Notes under the pieces: model-generated | The model's database searches: none | What the model was told of the DNA's origin: nothing | Seen by the model: the letters and a program-made list of their open reading frames with translations, nothing else | Part shown: in pieces, positions 47,201 to 55,886 of the stretch | How positions within the stretch are numbered: the stretch's first letter is position 1 | How the letters are laid out: the number at the start of each line of letters is the position of its first letter | Translations under genes and position numbers: made by a program | DNA from: Fidelibacterota bacterium | Lineage (GTDB): Bacteria > Marinisomatota > Marinisomatia > SCGC-AAA003-L08 > GCA-002719095 | Length of the DNA stretch: 64,000 nucleotides | Reading direction: 5' to 3' | Assembly (NCBI GenBank): GCA_002705575.1 | Contig: PAHI01000023.1 | Span: forward strand, 28,684-92,683

Positions 47201-49540
47201 CTAATTTCTAAGAGGTTTCCCTTTTTTCAACATAAACCCAATTCTATCAAGAGTTTTAGGTTCTCCGCACAAACTCACGAACATTTCTCTTTCTATATCA
47301 AGCAGATATTGTTCATCCACAGGACTCAAAGGACCACCCTTGCTTCCGCCAGTTAATACATATCCTAATTTCTCAGCAATAAGCGCATCATGAGGTGATA
47401 TTTTTCCTGCTTTAACCAAGCCTTTAATAGAGCTTTTTATTACTAAGCGACCACTTGCTCCTGGAAGTTTGTACTTTTGCTCTTCTGGGGAAGTATAGCC
47501 AATGCTAGACATATTCAAAACTTCATCTTTACCTTTTGAAAGTACCTGGCTTCTGTTTGCTACTACTATATCATCCGAAGTTAAATAACCATATGATTTA
47601 GCATGCTCAGCAGATGTAGCAACTTTAGCAAAACCAATTGTTTCGAATGCTTTCTGAACCACAGGAAAAGCGCCAGGCATAGAAGATTTCATTTTTTTGC
47701 TTAAGTTATTTATCATTCTTAAGTTTCCACCTGCACCAGGAATTAAACCCACGCCAACCTCAACTAATCCAATATAGGATTCAGCTGCAGCTACAATACG
47801 GTCACAAGCACCTATAGTTTCAAAGCCTCCGCCAAGAACTAATCCGTATGGAGCTGCAACTACAGGAAAGCTAGAAAATCTAATTTTTTGCATAATATTT
47901 TGCATCAACCCTGTAACATTATTAATAGAATCCCAATCTTTCCTTTGAGCCATTGCCAAAATCATATTAAGGTTTGCCCCAGCACAAAAATTTGGTCCCT
48001 CTCCAGAAATAACTAATCCCTTATATCCGTTTTCAGAAACATGATCTAATGCCCAATCAATAGTCTCCAACATTGACCCATCAATAGGATTTAATTCCTT
48101 TTTTAGAACAGAATGATATTCAATGCCTAAAACTCCATCATCTAAATCGACAACAGAAGCTGACCAGTTTTTCTTCAAAAGCTTATCTTGATTTTTTAAA
48201 ACTTCAAAAGAAATAGCACTTATATCTTTAGGAATATTCTTGTAAGATTTAGAATTTATATCGTAATACACCTTATTCCCATCATTAAAATTGTAAAAGG
48301 AATTATGCCCTTCTTTAATCATATCTTCAATCCATAAAGGTATTTTCTTACCTTCTTGCTTCATTCTATTCAAAGAGTAGTCTAAGCCTATAGAATCCCA
48401 AACTTCAAATGGCCCTAATTCCCATCCAAAACCCCATTTCATTGCACTATCTATGCTTATAATATCATCAGATATTAAATTGTTTAACGATGCAGCATAA
48501 AGCAGTGTTCTTGATACTGTTTCCCATATAAAGTTTCCACAAGTATCATCTGCTTTAACAAGTTTTTTTATGCGGACACTTAAATCCGTGCTTTCTTTAG
48601 CAATCCTTATTGAGCCATATCTTTTTTTGTTCATTGGAGTGTAATCCATTGATTTAAAATCAATAGAATGAATAACCCCCTTATCTATTTTCTTATAAAA
48701 ACCAGCACCTGTCTTTTGCCCTAAGTTTTTATTTTTAATCATTTTTTCTAAAAAATCTGGAATTTTAAAAATATCGCGTTCGGGATCATCTATACACTTA
48801 TCAAAGGCAGTTTTTGCTACAAAAGAAAGCGTATCTAAACCAACAATATCAGCAGTCCTAAAAGTTCCACTTTTTGGCCTACCAACTAATGTACCTGTCC
48901 AAGAATCAACATCTTCAACTGACAAACTATTTTTATAAGCTTCTTGCAAACAAACCATCATTCCATAAGTACCAATTCTATTTGCAATAAAATTTGGAGT
49001 ATCTTTTGCTATTACAACACCTTTACCTAGCTTATTTGTTATAAAATCTTTCATATAAGAAAGCATATCTTGAGAGTTAGAATCAGAGGTTATAAATTCA
49101 ACAAGCTTCATATACCTTGGAGGATTAAAAAAGTGAGTTATAAAGAATCTCTTTTTTAAAGACTCTGACATTTTGCTAGTCAAATCTGATAAAAGCAATC
49201 CTGATGTATTAGATGTCACAATAGCATCATCAGAAAGATGTACCTCCATATTTGAGTATAAATCTGTCTTCCATTCAAGTTTCTCAGCTATAGCTTCAAT
49301 TACCCAATCACAATCTTTCAACAATTCAAACTGGTCAAATGAAGCAGATTTTATAGCATCTGCGGTTTTTATATTATAATAAGGGCTTGGTTTTAATTTT
49401 TTCGTAACCTCTAAACCCTTATTAGCAGTATCTATATCTAAATCAAAAGCAATAACATCTAAGCCTACATTGTTTAAATGAGCGGCTATTTGTCCTCCCA
49501 TTACACCTGTCCCAAGAACAGCAACTTTTTTAATTTTCAT
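47201..49540 (-). CDS. fadN: 3-Hydroxyacyl-CoA dehydrogenase / enoyl-CoA hydratase, FadN type
   Basis: From ATG at 49540 (GAGGATATAGAA upstream) the protein is 779 aa. The dehydrogenase is N-terminal (KKVAVLGTGVMGGQIAAHLN; ITHFFNPPRYMKLVE) and the hydratase C-terminal (about 480-700, LVISGEGPNFCAGANLNM with PYGLVLGGGFETIGACD). This order is reversed relative to E. coli FadB and matches Bacillus FadN. It performs the hydration and second oxidation of beta-oxidation. A longer frame starting 17 codons earlier would overlap fadA, so the inner ATG is preferred. It is the last gene of the tetR-fadE-fadA-fadN run. Confidence 0.95.
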   Translation of the reverse strand: MKIKKVAVLGTGVMGGQIAAHLNNVGLDVIAFDLDIDTANKGLEVTKKLKPSPYYNIKTADAIKSASFDQFELLKDCDWVIEAIAEKLEWKTDLYSNMEVHLSDDAIVTSNTSGLLLSDLTSKMSESLKKRFFITHFFNPPRYMKLVEFITSDSNSQDMLSYMKDFITNKLGKGVVIAKDTPNFIANRIGTYGMMVCLQEAYKNSLSVEDVDSWTGTLVGRPKSGTFRTADIVGLDTLSFVAKTAFDKCIDDPERDIFKIPDFLEKMIKNKNLGQKTGAGFYKKIDKGVIHSIDFKSMDYTPMNKKRYGSIRIAKESTDLSVRIKKLVKADDTCGNFIWETVSRTLLYAASLNNLISDDIISIDSAMKWGFGWELGPFEVWDSIGLDYSLNRMKQEGKKIPLWIEDMIKEGHNSFYNFNDGNKVYYDINSKSYKNIPKDISAISFEVLKNQDKLLKKNWSASVVDLDDGVLGIEYHSVLKKELNPIDGSMLETIDWALDHVSENGYKGLVISGEGPNFCAGANLNMILAMAQRKDWDSINNVTGLMQNIMQKIRFSSFPVVAAPYGLVLGGGFETIGACDRIVAAAESYIGLVEVGVGLIPGAGGNLRMINNLSKKMKSSMPGAFPVVQKAFETIGFAKVATSAEHAKSYGYLTSDDIVVANRSQVLSKGKDEVLNMSSIGYTSPEEQKYKLPGASGRLVIKSSIKGLVKAGKISPHDALIAEKLGYVLTGGSKGGPLSPVDEQYLLDIEREMFVSLCGEPKTLDRIGFMLKKGKPLRN

Positions 49541-49542
49541 TT

Positions 49543-50676
49543 CTATATCCTCTCTATTATTGTAGCAATACCTTGCCCTGTACCTATACACATAGTGGCA
49601 AGACCATAGCGTGCATCTTTTTGCCTCATAGTTCCCATTAAAGTGGTTAAAATTCTACTTCCTGAGCATCCCAATGGATGGCCTAAAGCAATAGCTCCGC
49701 CATTTAAATTAATTTTACCAATATCCCAGCCACCTTTTTTTATAACGTAGAGAGATTGAGCTGCAAAAGCTTCATTGAGCTCTATAACATCAATATCGCT
49801 CATTGATAAACCTGCCTTACTAAGAGCTTTTTCAGTAGCTGGCAAAGGACCTGCACCCATAAGAGTCCAATCAACACCTGCAACAGCACGTGAAATTATT
49901 CTGAATTCTGGCTTAATACCACAATCTCTGGCGAATGAATCACTTGATAGAATCATCATGGAAGCACCAATAGAAACAGGACTTGAAGTTGCAGCTGTTA
50001 TGCTTCCATCTGCATCAAATGCAGGTGATAAAGATTTTATTTTATCTAAATCTGGCTCCCTAGGACCTTCATCCCTATTAACAACCTTTTCATTAAATTC
50101 AATTGGAGTAATCTCATTACTAAACAATCCATCATCAATTGCTTTTAACGCTTTTTTATGAGAATTAACTGCAAAAGCTTCTTGCTCTTCTCTAGATATA
50201 TTCAACTCATTAGCTAAATTTTCAGCAGTTTCTCCCATACCTATATAATATTCTTTTTCGTATAAATCAGGATTAAAGTCTGGGTTAAATCCACCCATTG
50301 GAACTCCAAACATATCCTCAACACCACCAGCAACTCCACAATCAATATCGCCAGATTCTATAGCCTGACTTACCTGATGAACTGCATCCATAGATGAGCC
50401 ACAAAAACGATTAACAACTTTAGCACCTGCTTCTTTTGGAATATCTGCTAATATAGATATACCTCTAGCGACCAACATTCCCTGAGACCCCTCAGGAAAC
50501 GCGCAACCAACAACCAAATCTTCTATATTTTTTATGTCAATAAGTGAGTTTCTATCAAGTAATGCTTTAAGTGTTTTTGCACCTAAGTCATCAGGCCTGA
50601 TTCCAATTAAGTCACCGTTTTTTAAACCTATTGGACTTCTTAGTCCATCAATAATTACCGTTTTTTTATCATTCAT
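49543..50676 (-). CDS. fadA: Acetyl-CoA acyltransferase (thiolase)
   Basis: A 377-aa thiolase that cleaves 3-ketoacyl-CoA with CoA. The active-site cysteine is in VVNRFCGSSMDAVHQ (Cys92), the His in GGAIALGHPLGCSGSR, and the second Cys in MCIGTGQG near the C-terminus. VIELNEAFAAQSL is also characteristic. It lies between fadE and fadN with gaps of 18 and 2 bases. Biosynthetic thiolase activity is possible, but the operon indicates degradation. Confidence 0.95.
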   Translation of the reverse strand: MNDKKTVIIDGLRSPIGLKNGDLIGIRPDDLGAKTLKALLDRNSLIDIKNIEDLVVGCAFPEGSQGMLVARGISILADIPKEAGAKVVNRFCGSSMDAVHQVSQAIESGDIDCGVAGGVEDMFGVPMGGFNPDFNPDLYEKEYYIGMGETAENLANELNISREEQEAFAVNSHKKALKAIDDGLFSNEITPIEFNEKVVNRDEGPREPDLDKIKSLSPAFDADGSITAATSSPVSIGASMMILSSDSFARDCGIKPEFRIISRAVAGVDWTLMGAGPLPATEKALSKAGLSMSDIDVIELNEAFAAQSLYVIKKGGWDIGKINLNGGAIALGHPLGCSGSRILTTLMGTMRQKDARYGLATMCIGTGQGIATIIERI

Positions 50677-50694
50677 TTATAAACACCTCTTATT

Positions 50695-52515
50695 TTAATC
50701 TAAGTAATATTTTTTATACTTATCTAGTAAATCATATATCTCTTTTTTTAACTCTATTCTATCAACCTTATATTCAAAACTATTAAGCTTTTCTCTGAAA
50801 GAAGCTGAATAACTATCATCAAAAACATTATCAAGAATATCGTTTACGTTTGTGATTATACTTCGATACTGATTGGCAACAGAAAGCTTTAAAACAGGAA
50901 GCATATCAGCCTGTTTAGACTTATCTGCCTGAATATATCTTTTTGAAGTTGTATCTAAAATAGATAAAGAAAGAAGTATGTCTGAAAGAGGCTCAAGAAC
51001 CCACTGTTCATTCTTTAAATCTTGACCGTACTTATTGATTAAGTCATTTAAAGTATTCAAAGCTATCGACCTGGAAAATTCAACAACCTCTATCTCATTA
51101 TTTATTTCATCACATTCAAAATCAACAGGAAAATTCCAATTTTTCTCACGCTCCAACACAGCTGATCTTATAGGAATATCTTCAAGAAGAGCTTTTTTAA
51201 GAGCTGTCCCAGACACTAAAAGCCTGTTAATCTCATTAGTTCCTTCAAAAATCCTATTAATTCTTTCATCTCTGTACATAGCACAAACAGGATAATCTTC
51301 AACAAAGCCTGCTCCTCCATGTATCTGAACAGCTTCATCTACCGAAAATGCTAAAGCCTCTGAACCTACGACCTTACAGGCAGATGCTTCAATAGCATGA
51401 TCTTCAATTACCTTCTGAACGATCTCAAAATAATTGTCGACTTTTTTATCAACATTTTTCAACGCTTCGTCTATAGATCCACAAGTCATATAATTTAAGC
51501 TATCTGCTTCCCAGCATTTAACTACCATTTCTGACATCTTTTTTTGCATCATAGGAAATTCAGCAATTTTTCTAGAAAACTGTTCTCTTTCATTGGCAAA
51601 ATTATATGCTTGATTTACACAAATTTTAGCACCCGCTGCTGCGCTTACACCTAACTTATAGCGACCTGCATATAAAACATTAAAAGCAATCGCAGAGCCT
51701 TCTCCAATTTTGCCTACCATATTTTCAACCGGAACCTTGCACCCTTCAAAATAAAGAGTTGTTGTTGAAGAGCCTTTGATTCCCATCTTCTTTTCTTCCT
51801 CTCCAACACTCCATCCTTCGCAATCCTTATCTACAATAAATGCTGTGTACTTTCCATCAACATTAGCGAAAGTAACACAAACATCAGCCCAACTTCCATT
51901 AGTTATATATATTTTTTGTCCATTTAGTATATAATGCTTCTTATCATCACTTAAATGAGCTTTCATTTGACCCGACAATGCATCTGAACCAGCTGACGGC
52001 TCTGTAAGAGCATAACACCCCATCCACTCACCAGAAGCAAGTTTTGGAAGATACTTTTGCTTTTGCTCTTCATTTCCATACCAAACAATAGGAAGAGTTG
52101 CAATACCTGTGTGCGCAGCCATAGTAACCATCAAGGATACGCTTCCGCCAAATGAAATAACATCAACCACTATACAAGCGGTAGTTTTATCTAAAGCTAA
52201 GCCTCCATACTCTTCTGGTACATCTACGCCTAAAAAGCCTAAATCACCCATTTTTAAAAACATTTCTCTAGTAAGTTTTTCACTGTATTTTTCGATATCA
52301 GCGCTTACAGGATAAATTGTTTTTTGAGCAAATTCTAAAGCTGCTGCCTCAAACATTTTTTGATCTTCAGAAAACTTTTCACGGGTAAAAACTTCATCGC
52401 TACCTAATGGAGCAATAAGAAACCTTCCTCCTCTTCCTTGCAGCTTTTTATAATCCATATCAAAAGTTGTTTTTATTTTTTTCGAATCTTTGACCAACAC
52501 ATCACTATTACTCAT
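50695..52515 (-). CDS. fadE: Acyl-CoA dehydrogenase, FadE (YusJ) type
   Basis: A 606-aa flavoprotein for the first oxidation step of beta-oxidation. YALTEPSAGSDALSGQM, FIVDKDCEGWSVGEEEKKMG, ANEREQFSRKIAEFPMMQ and VQIHGGAGFVEDYPVCAMYRD (with RIFEGTNEINRLLV) are acyl-CoA dehydrogenase signatures. It is about 200 residues longer than short-chain members because of a C-terminal extension (about 430-606), as in Bacillus FadE and VLCAD-like enzymes. It follows the TetR regulator by 3 bases. Confidence 0.95.
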   Translation of the reverse strand: MSNSDVLVKDSKKIKTTFDMDYKKLQGRGGRFLIAPLGSDEVFTREKFSEDQKMFEAAALEFAQKTIYPVSADIEKYSEKLTREMFLKMGDLGFLGVDVPEEYGGLALDKTTACIVVDVISFGGSVSLMVTMAAHTGIATLPIVWYGNEEQKQKYLPKLASGEWMGCYALTEPSAGSDALSGQMKAHLSDDKKHYILNGQKIYITNGSWADVCVTFANVDGKYTAFIVDKDCEGWSVGEEEKKMGIKGSSTTTLYFEGCKVPVENMVGKIGEGSAIAFNVLYAGRYKLGVSAAAGAKICVNQAYNFANEREQFSRKIAEFPMMQKKMSEMVVKCWEADSLNYMTCGSIDEALKNVDKKVDNYFEIVQKVIEDHAIEASACKVVGSEALAFSVDEAVQIHGGAGFVEDYPVCAMYRDERINRIFEGTNEINRLLVSGTALKKALLEDIPIRSAVLEREKNWNFPVDFECDEINNEIEVVEFSRSIALNTLNDLINKYGQDLKNEQWVLEPLSDILLSLSILDTTSKRYIQADKSKQADMLPVLKLSVANQYRSIITNVNDILDNVFDDSYSASFREKLNSFEYKVDRIELKKEIYDLLDKYKKYYLD

Positions 52516-52518
52516 TAC

Positions 52519-53115
52519 TTAACTCCTTTTCTTAATACCGTCTAAAATAATATTAATAGACTTTTTTAAATACTTACCTGCCAACGCTTTATCTTCATTA
52601 AATAGGCAAAACCAGTTTATACCTTGAAACACTGATAAAAGCTCAATAGAAACAATCTTGGTATCCATATCTTCAAACTCTCCATTTCTTATTCCTTTCT
52701 TAAGAACAAGCTCAAACAATTTCAATATTTTATCATATAAAACTTTAGATCTTTTTTTTATCTCTGGATCTTTATTAGCAAGCGCCCAGAATTCAATCTC
52801 TGCAAGAAAAACATTGGAATTCAATTTAAAAGCATCATACACTACTTCTGTAAATCTTAAAAGAGCATTTGATGCAGACTCTTGAGCGTTATCCTTAGAG
52901 TAAAAATTGGGAAAACTAAAAATCTCCCAGTGATCAATTAAACTGATAAACAATTCTTTTTTACTACCATAATGATGATAAATAGCCCCCTTGCTAAGCC
53001 CAGACTTAGAGACTATATCAGATATAGTCGTATCCTGATAACCGTTCTCTGCAAAAACGCTAAAAGCAGCATCTAAAATTTTTGTTTTTGTATTTTTTTT
53101 TCTATCAATACTCAT
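52519..53115 (-). CDS. TetR-family regulator of the beta-oxidation operon
   Basis: From ATG at 53115 the protein is 198 aa. The N-terminal helix-turn-helix has TKTKILDAAFSVFAENGYQD and TISDIVSKSGLSKGAIYHHY (about 30-50), followed by an all-helical ligand-binding domain. Its operator-like palindrome (53118-53139) lies directly upstream, suggesting autorepression. Earlier in-frame starts at 53121 and 53151 would put the operator inside the coding sequence. Being first in the operon with fadE, fadA and fadN, it probably senses acyl-CoA, as FadR does in Bacillus. Confidence 0.9.
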   Translation of the reverse strand: MSIDRKKNTKTKILDAAFSVFAENGYQDTTISDIVSKSGLSKGAIYHHYGSKKELFISLIDHWEIFSFPNFYSKDNAQESASNALLRFTEVVYDAFKLNSNVFLAEIEFWALANKDPEIKKRSKVLYDKILKLFELVLKKGIRNGEFEDMDTKIVSIELLSVFQGINWFCLFNEDKALAGKYLKKSINIILDGIKKRS

Positions 53116-53117
53116 AT

Positions 53118-53139
53118 ACATACCGACTGGTCGGTATGT
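53118..53139. promoter_or_regulatory. Perfect palindromic TetR-type operator
   Basis: Two 10-base arms (ACATACCGAC and GTCGGTATGT) are exact reverse complements around a 2-base centre (TG). The CCGAC/GTCGG core is common in operators of TetR-family regulators. It sits a few bases upstream of the regulator start. A candidate -10 TATATT lies just upstream on the minus strand, so bound protein would cover the transcription start. I saw no second copy in the window. Confidence 0.85.
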
Positions 53140-53181
53140 AATATAGGGCAAAAAATAAACAAAATGAACTTTTTTATTTAT

Positions 53182-53832
53182 TCAAGACCTAACTCGAACT
53201 ATTCTTCCTGAGTCAAGAGTAATATTAACTGATGCGAATTTTGAAAAATTCTGATGATATCTGCAAGTTAAAACAACTGTAATTCCATCGTAATTAGACT
53301 TTCTATAAATCACACTTTTAAGAACTTTTAGCTCATCCGATGTCAGGTACATATCTGCATCATCTATAACAATAACCTTGGGGTCTGCTGCTATAGCAGA
53401 GACTAAATCTAATATACGTTTATGGCTTGCTGATAGCGAGCAAACTCTTCTTTTAAGAATATCGCCAACTCCAAACTTTCTAAGTAAACTATTGACATTC
53501 TTAAAATTACTTTTGATAGCATCATATCTCTTAATATACTTTTTAATATAAGTTTCAGATGTACACCAGGAAGATGGAAGATCTGATATGAGAGCAACCT
53601 CTCTTTTGTAAGAATTAGGATTATAAGAGAGTAAATCTTTTCCATCAAATTCAACAAGCCCTCCATATCTTAGCTTTTTTGACAAAATATTAACAACTAA
53701 AGACTTTCCAGAGCCTATGTTTCCTGAAAACATATAAATAGCACCTCTATGAATGTCAAACTTCTTAATATTCAAATTGAACTTATCATTTTTAAATGAA
53801 AGATTTTTTATACGATAAAGTGAATTATCCAT
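53182..53832 (-). CDS. Orphan ABC-type ATPase with degenerate motifs
   Basis: A 216-aa ABC ATPase with Walker A GNIGSGKS (about 37-44). The signature is LSASHKR rather than LSGGQ, and Walker B reads VIVIDDAD with Asp where the catalytic Glu is expected. The region after strand 8 (VVLTCRYHQNF) lacks the usual H-loop His directly after Thr. It may bind ATP but hydrolyse it poorly. No permease is encoded next to it. It overlaps the amidotransferase gene by 1 base and is transcribed toward the tetR promoter region. Function unknown. Confidence 0.75.
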   Translation of the reverse strand: MDNSLYRIKNLSFKNDKFNLNIKKFDIHRGAIYMFSGNIGSGKSLVVNILSKKLRYGGLVEFDGKDLLSYNPNSYKREVALISDLPSSWCTSETYIKKYIKRYDAIKSNFKNVNSLLRKFGVGDILKRRVCSLSASHKRILDLVSAIAADPKVIVIDDADMYLTSDELKVLKSVIYRKSNYDGITVVLTCRYHQNFSKFASVNITLDSGRIVRVRS

Positions 53833-54524
53833 TATACAATACTCCTTATAAAATTATCAACAATTAAAGACCCCTGATTGCTTGAATCAATATAAAATTT
53901 AGATTTTTCTTCATCCTCAACCCTTGTATTATAATATGCTCTCATAACATCTAAACTAAATTCAGGATGAAACTGAACTCCATATATTTGCTCAGATAAT
54001 GAAACTGACTGAATTCCATAACTGTTACTAGCAAGAATTTTAAAATTTTTTGGCAAATCTACAACAATATCATGATGAGACTCATAAACAGAAAAAGAAG
54101 ATGGTACACTTTCAAATAATGGGGAATTCAAGCCCTGTAAATTTAAATTTACAACAGAACTACCTATCTCCCAACCCTTAGGATTATCTACAACTTTACC
54201 ACCTAAGGCCTTACATAGTATTTGATGTCCGAAACAAATACCTAGCATACGAACACCACTGTCGAAACCTTTTTTTATTACAATCTCTAATTCTTGAATC
54301 CAGTCAATCTTATCATAAGCAGAGTATCTACTACCCATGATAATCCAACTTGTATTATCTTCAATTGTAGGGAAACAACCATTATATACTTCAACAATAT
54401 CTATATCAATAGAATTAGAAGAAATCATAGAGCTTATCCATTCAGATGAATGGCCATATTTTTTCCTTATTTCACTTAGTCCTGGACCACATGAAACAAT
54501 TTGAACCTTTGCCTTCTTACTCAA
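53832..54524 (-). CDS. Class I glutamine amidotransferase domain protein
   Basis: A 230-aa stand-alone glutaminase-like domain. SWIIMGSRYSAYDKIDWIQE, MLGICFGHQILCKALGGKV with the nucleophilic Cys in GICFGH, and GVQFHPEFSLDVMRAY with the catalytic His-Glu are intact. This is the GMP-synthase-type (GuaA-N/YnfC-like) subgroup. No synthetase partner is adjacent, so it may act on gamma-glutamyl compounds or supply ammonia to an unknown partner. It is coupled to the orphan ABC ATPase. Confidence 0.85.
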   Translation of the reverse strand: MSKKAKVQIVSCGPGLSEIRKKYGHSSEWISSMISSNSIDIDIVEVYNGCFPTIEDNTSWIIMGSRYSAYDKIDWIQELEIVIKKGFDSGVRMLGICFGHQILCKALGGKVVDNPKGWEIGSSVVNLNLQGLNSPLFESVPSSFSVYESHHDIVVDLPKNFKILASNSYGIQSVSLSEQIYGVQFHPEFSLDVMRAYYNTRVEDEEKSKFYIDSSNQGSLIVDNFIRSIV

Positions 54525-54558
54525 AATAAAACCTCTTATTAAAAACTAAGAAAACTAA

Positions 54559-55488
54559 TTAGGATTCTAAAAACCTTTCAACTTCTATCGCTGCCATACA
54601 GCCTGATCCAGCAGCAGTAATTGCTTGACGATATACGCTGTCCTGAATATCACCTGCTGCATAAACACCAGGAATAGAAGTTTGAGTTGAATCTGCTTTT
54701 GTTTTTATATATCCAGAAGAGTCAAGCTTAAGATAGTCTTTAAATAAATCAGAATTTGGCTTATGACCAATTCCCAGGAACACTCCATCGCATTTATGAT
54801 TAAGGACTTTATTTGTTTTAACATTCTTTATTAAAACGCTCTCTAATCCATTTTCATCAGGTTCGCCTATCATTTCCTCAATAGAAGAATTCCACATAAT
54901 ATCTATTTTCTTATTAGACAATGCTCTTTCTTCCATTATTTTTGAAGCTCTAAAAGAATCTCTCCTATGAACTATAGTAACCTTGGAGGCAAATTTTGTT
55001 AGATAAATAGCTTCTTCCATAGCAGAATCACCTCCCCCAACAACAATAACCTCTTTATCTTTAAAAAAAAACGCATCACATGTGGCGCATGCAGATACGC
55101 CATATCCCATCAATTTAGACTCAGACTCTAACCCAAGAAGCTTTGCAGAAGCTCCAGTAGCTATAATAACACATTCAGAAACATATTCTTCTTCACCTAC
55201 AAAAACCTTATAGGGAGATGAAGAAAAATCAACTCTATCTACATTTTTAAAATAAGTCTCTGCACCGAATCTTTGTGCTTGTTTTCTAAAAGAATCCATT
55301 AATTCAGGCCCCATAATTCCATCTGGAAAACCAGGGTAATTTTCAACATCTGTTGTAATCGTTAATTGCCCTCCAGGCTGAACCCCTTCAAAAACAACAG
55401 GGTTTAAATTTGCACGTGCCGCATATATTGCAGCTGTCAATCCTGCTGGCCCTGAACCTATTATTATTACTTTCTTAGTTTTGTTCAT
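54559..55488 (-). CDS. trxB: Thioredoxin-disulfide reductase
   Basis: A 309-aa flavoprotein with the FAD motif IIGSGPAGLTAAIYAARANL, the redox-active CATCDAFFF (about 135-143), the NADPH motif VVVGGGDSAMEEAIYLTKFA, and GVYAAGDIQDSVYRQAITAAGSGCMAA-like end (cut for length). It reduces thioredoxin with NADPH. It directly follows trxA in the same transcript. Confidence 0.97.
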   Translation of the reverse strand: MNKTKKVIIIGSGPAGLTAAIYAARANLNPVVFEGVQPGGQLTITTDVENYPGFPDGIMGPELMDSFRKQAQRFGAETYFKNVDRVDFSSSPYKVFVGEEEYVSECVIIATGASAKLLGLESESKLMGYGVSACATCDAFFFKDKEVIVVGGGDSAMEEAIYLTKFASKVTIVHRRDSFRASKIMEERALSNKKIDIMWNSSIEEMIGEPDENGLESVLIKNVKTNKVLNHKCDGVFLGIGHKPNSDLFKDYLKLDSSGYIKTKADSTQTSIPGVYAAGDIQDSVYRQAITAAGSGCMAAIEVERFLES

Positions 55489-55812
55489 TTACATTAAATC
55501 GTTAATTGTTTTTGTAATTTCTTCTTTAGGAACTACGCCAACCATCTGTTCTTCAACATTACCATCTTTAAAAAATAGAATACTTGGTATACTTCTAATT
55601 GAATATTTTTGAGCTATATTGGGAGAATTATCTACATTTACTTTTGAAATAATTGCCTTACCTTCAAAATCTTTTGCAAGCTCGTCTATAATAGGAGTCA
55701 GCATTTTGCACGGACCGCACCATTCTGCCCAAAAATCAACCAATACGACCTTTCCACTTTTAATAGACTCTTCAAAATTATCATCATTCAATTCCACAGC
55801 TTTATCGCTCAT
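55489..55812 (-). CDS. trxA: Thioredoxin
   Basis: A 107-aa thioredoxin with VLVDFWAEWCGPCKMLTPII, active site WCGPC at 31-35, and the cis-proline region SIRSIPSILFFKDG. Complete and standard in length. It is transcribed directly into trxB, a common pairing. A 74-base gap separates it from the upstream gene and could hold a promoter. Confidence 0.98.
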   Translation of the reverse strand: MSDKAVELNDDNFEESIKSGKVVLVDFWAEWCGPCKMLTPIIDELAKDFEGKAIISKVNVDNSPNIAQKYSIRSIPSILFFKDGNVEEQMVGVVPKEEITKTINDLM

Positions 55813-55886
55813 ATGCTCTAAATCTCCATTTTGTTATTACAAAAACCACTTTAATTTATTCACTTATTTTAATTTAAAACATCAAA

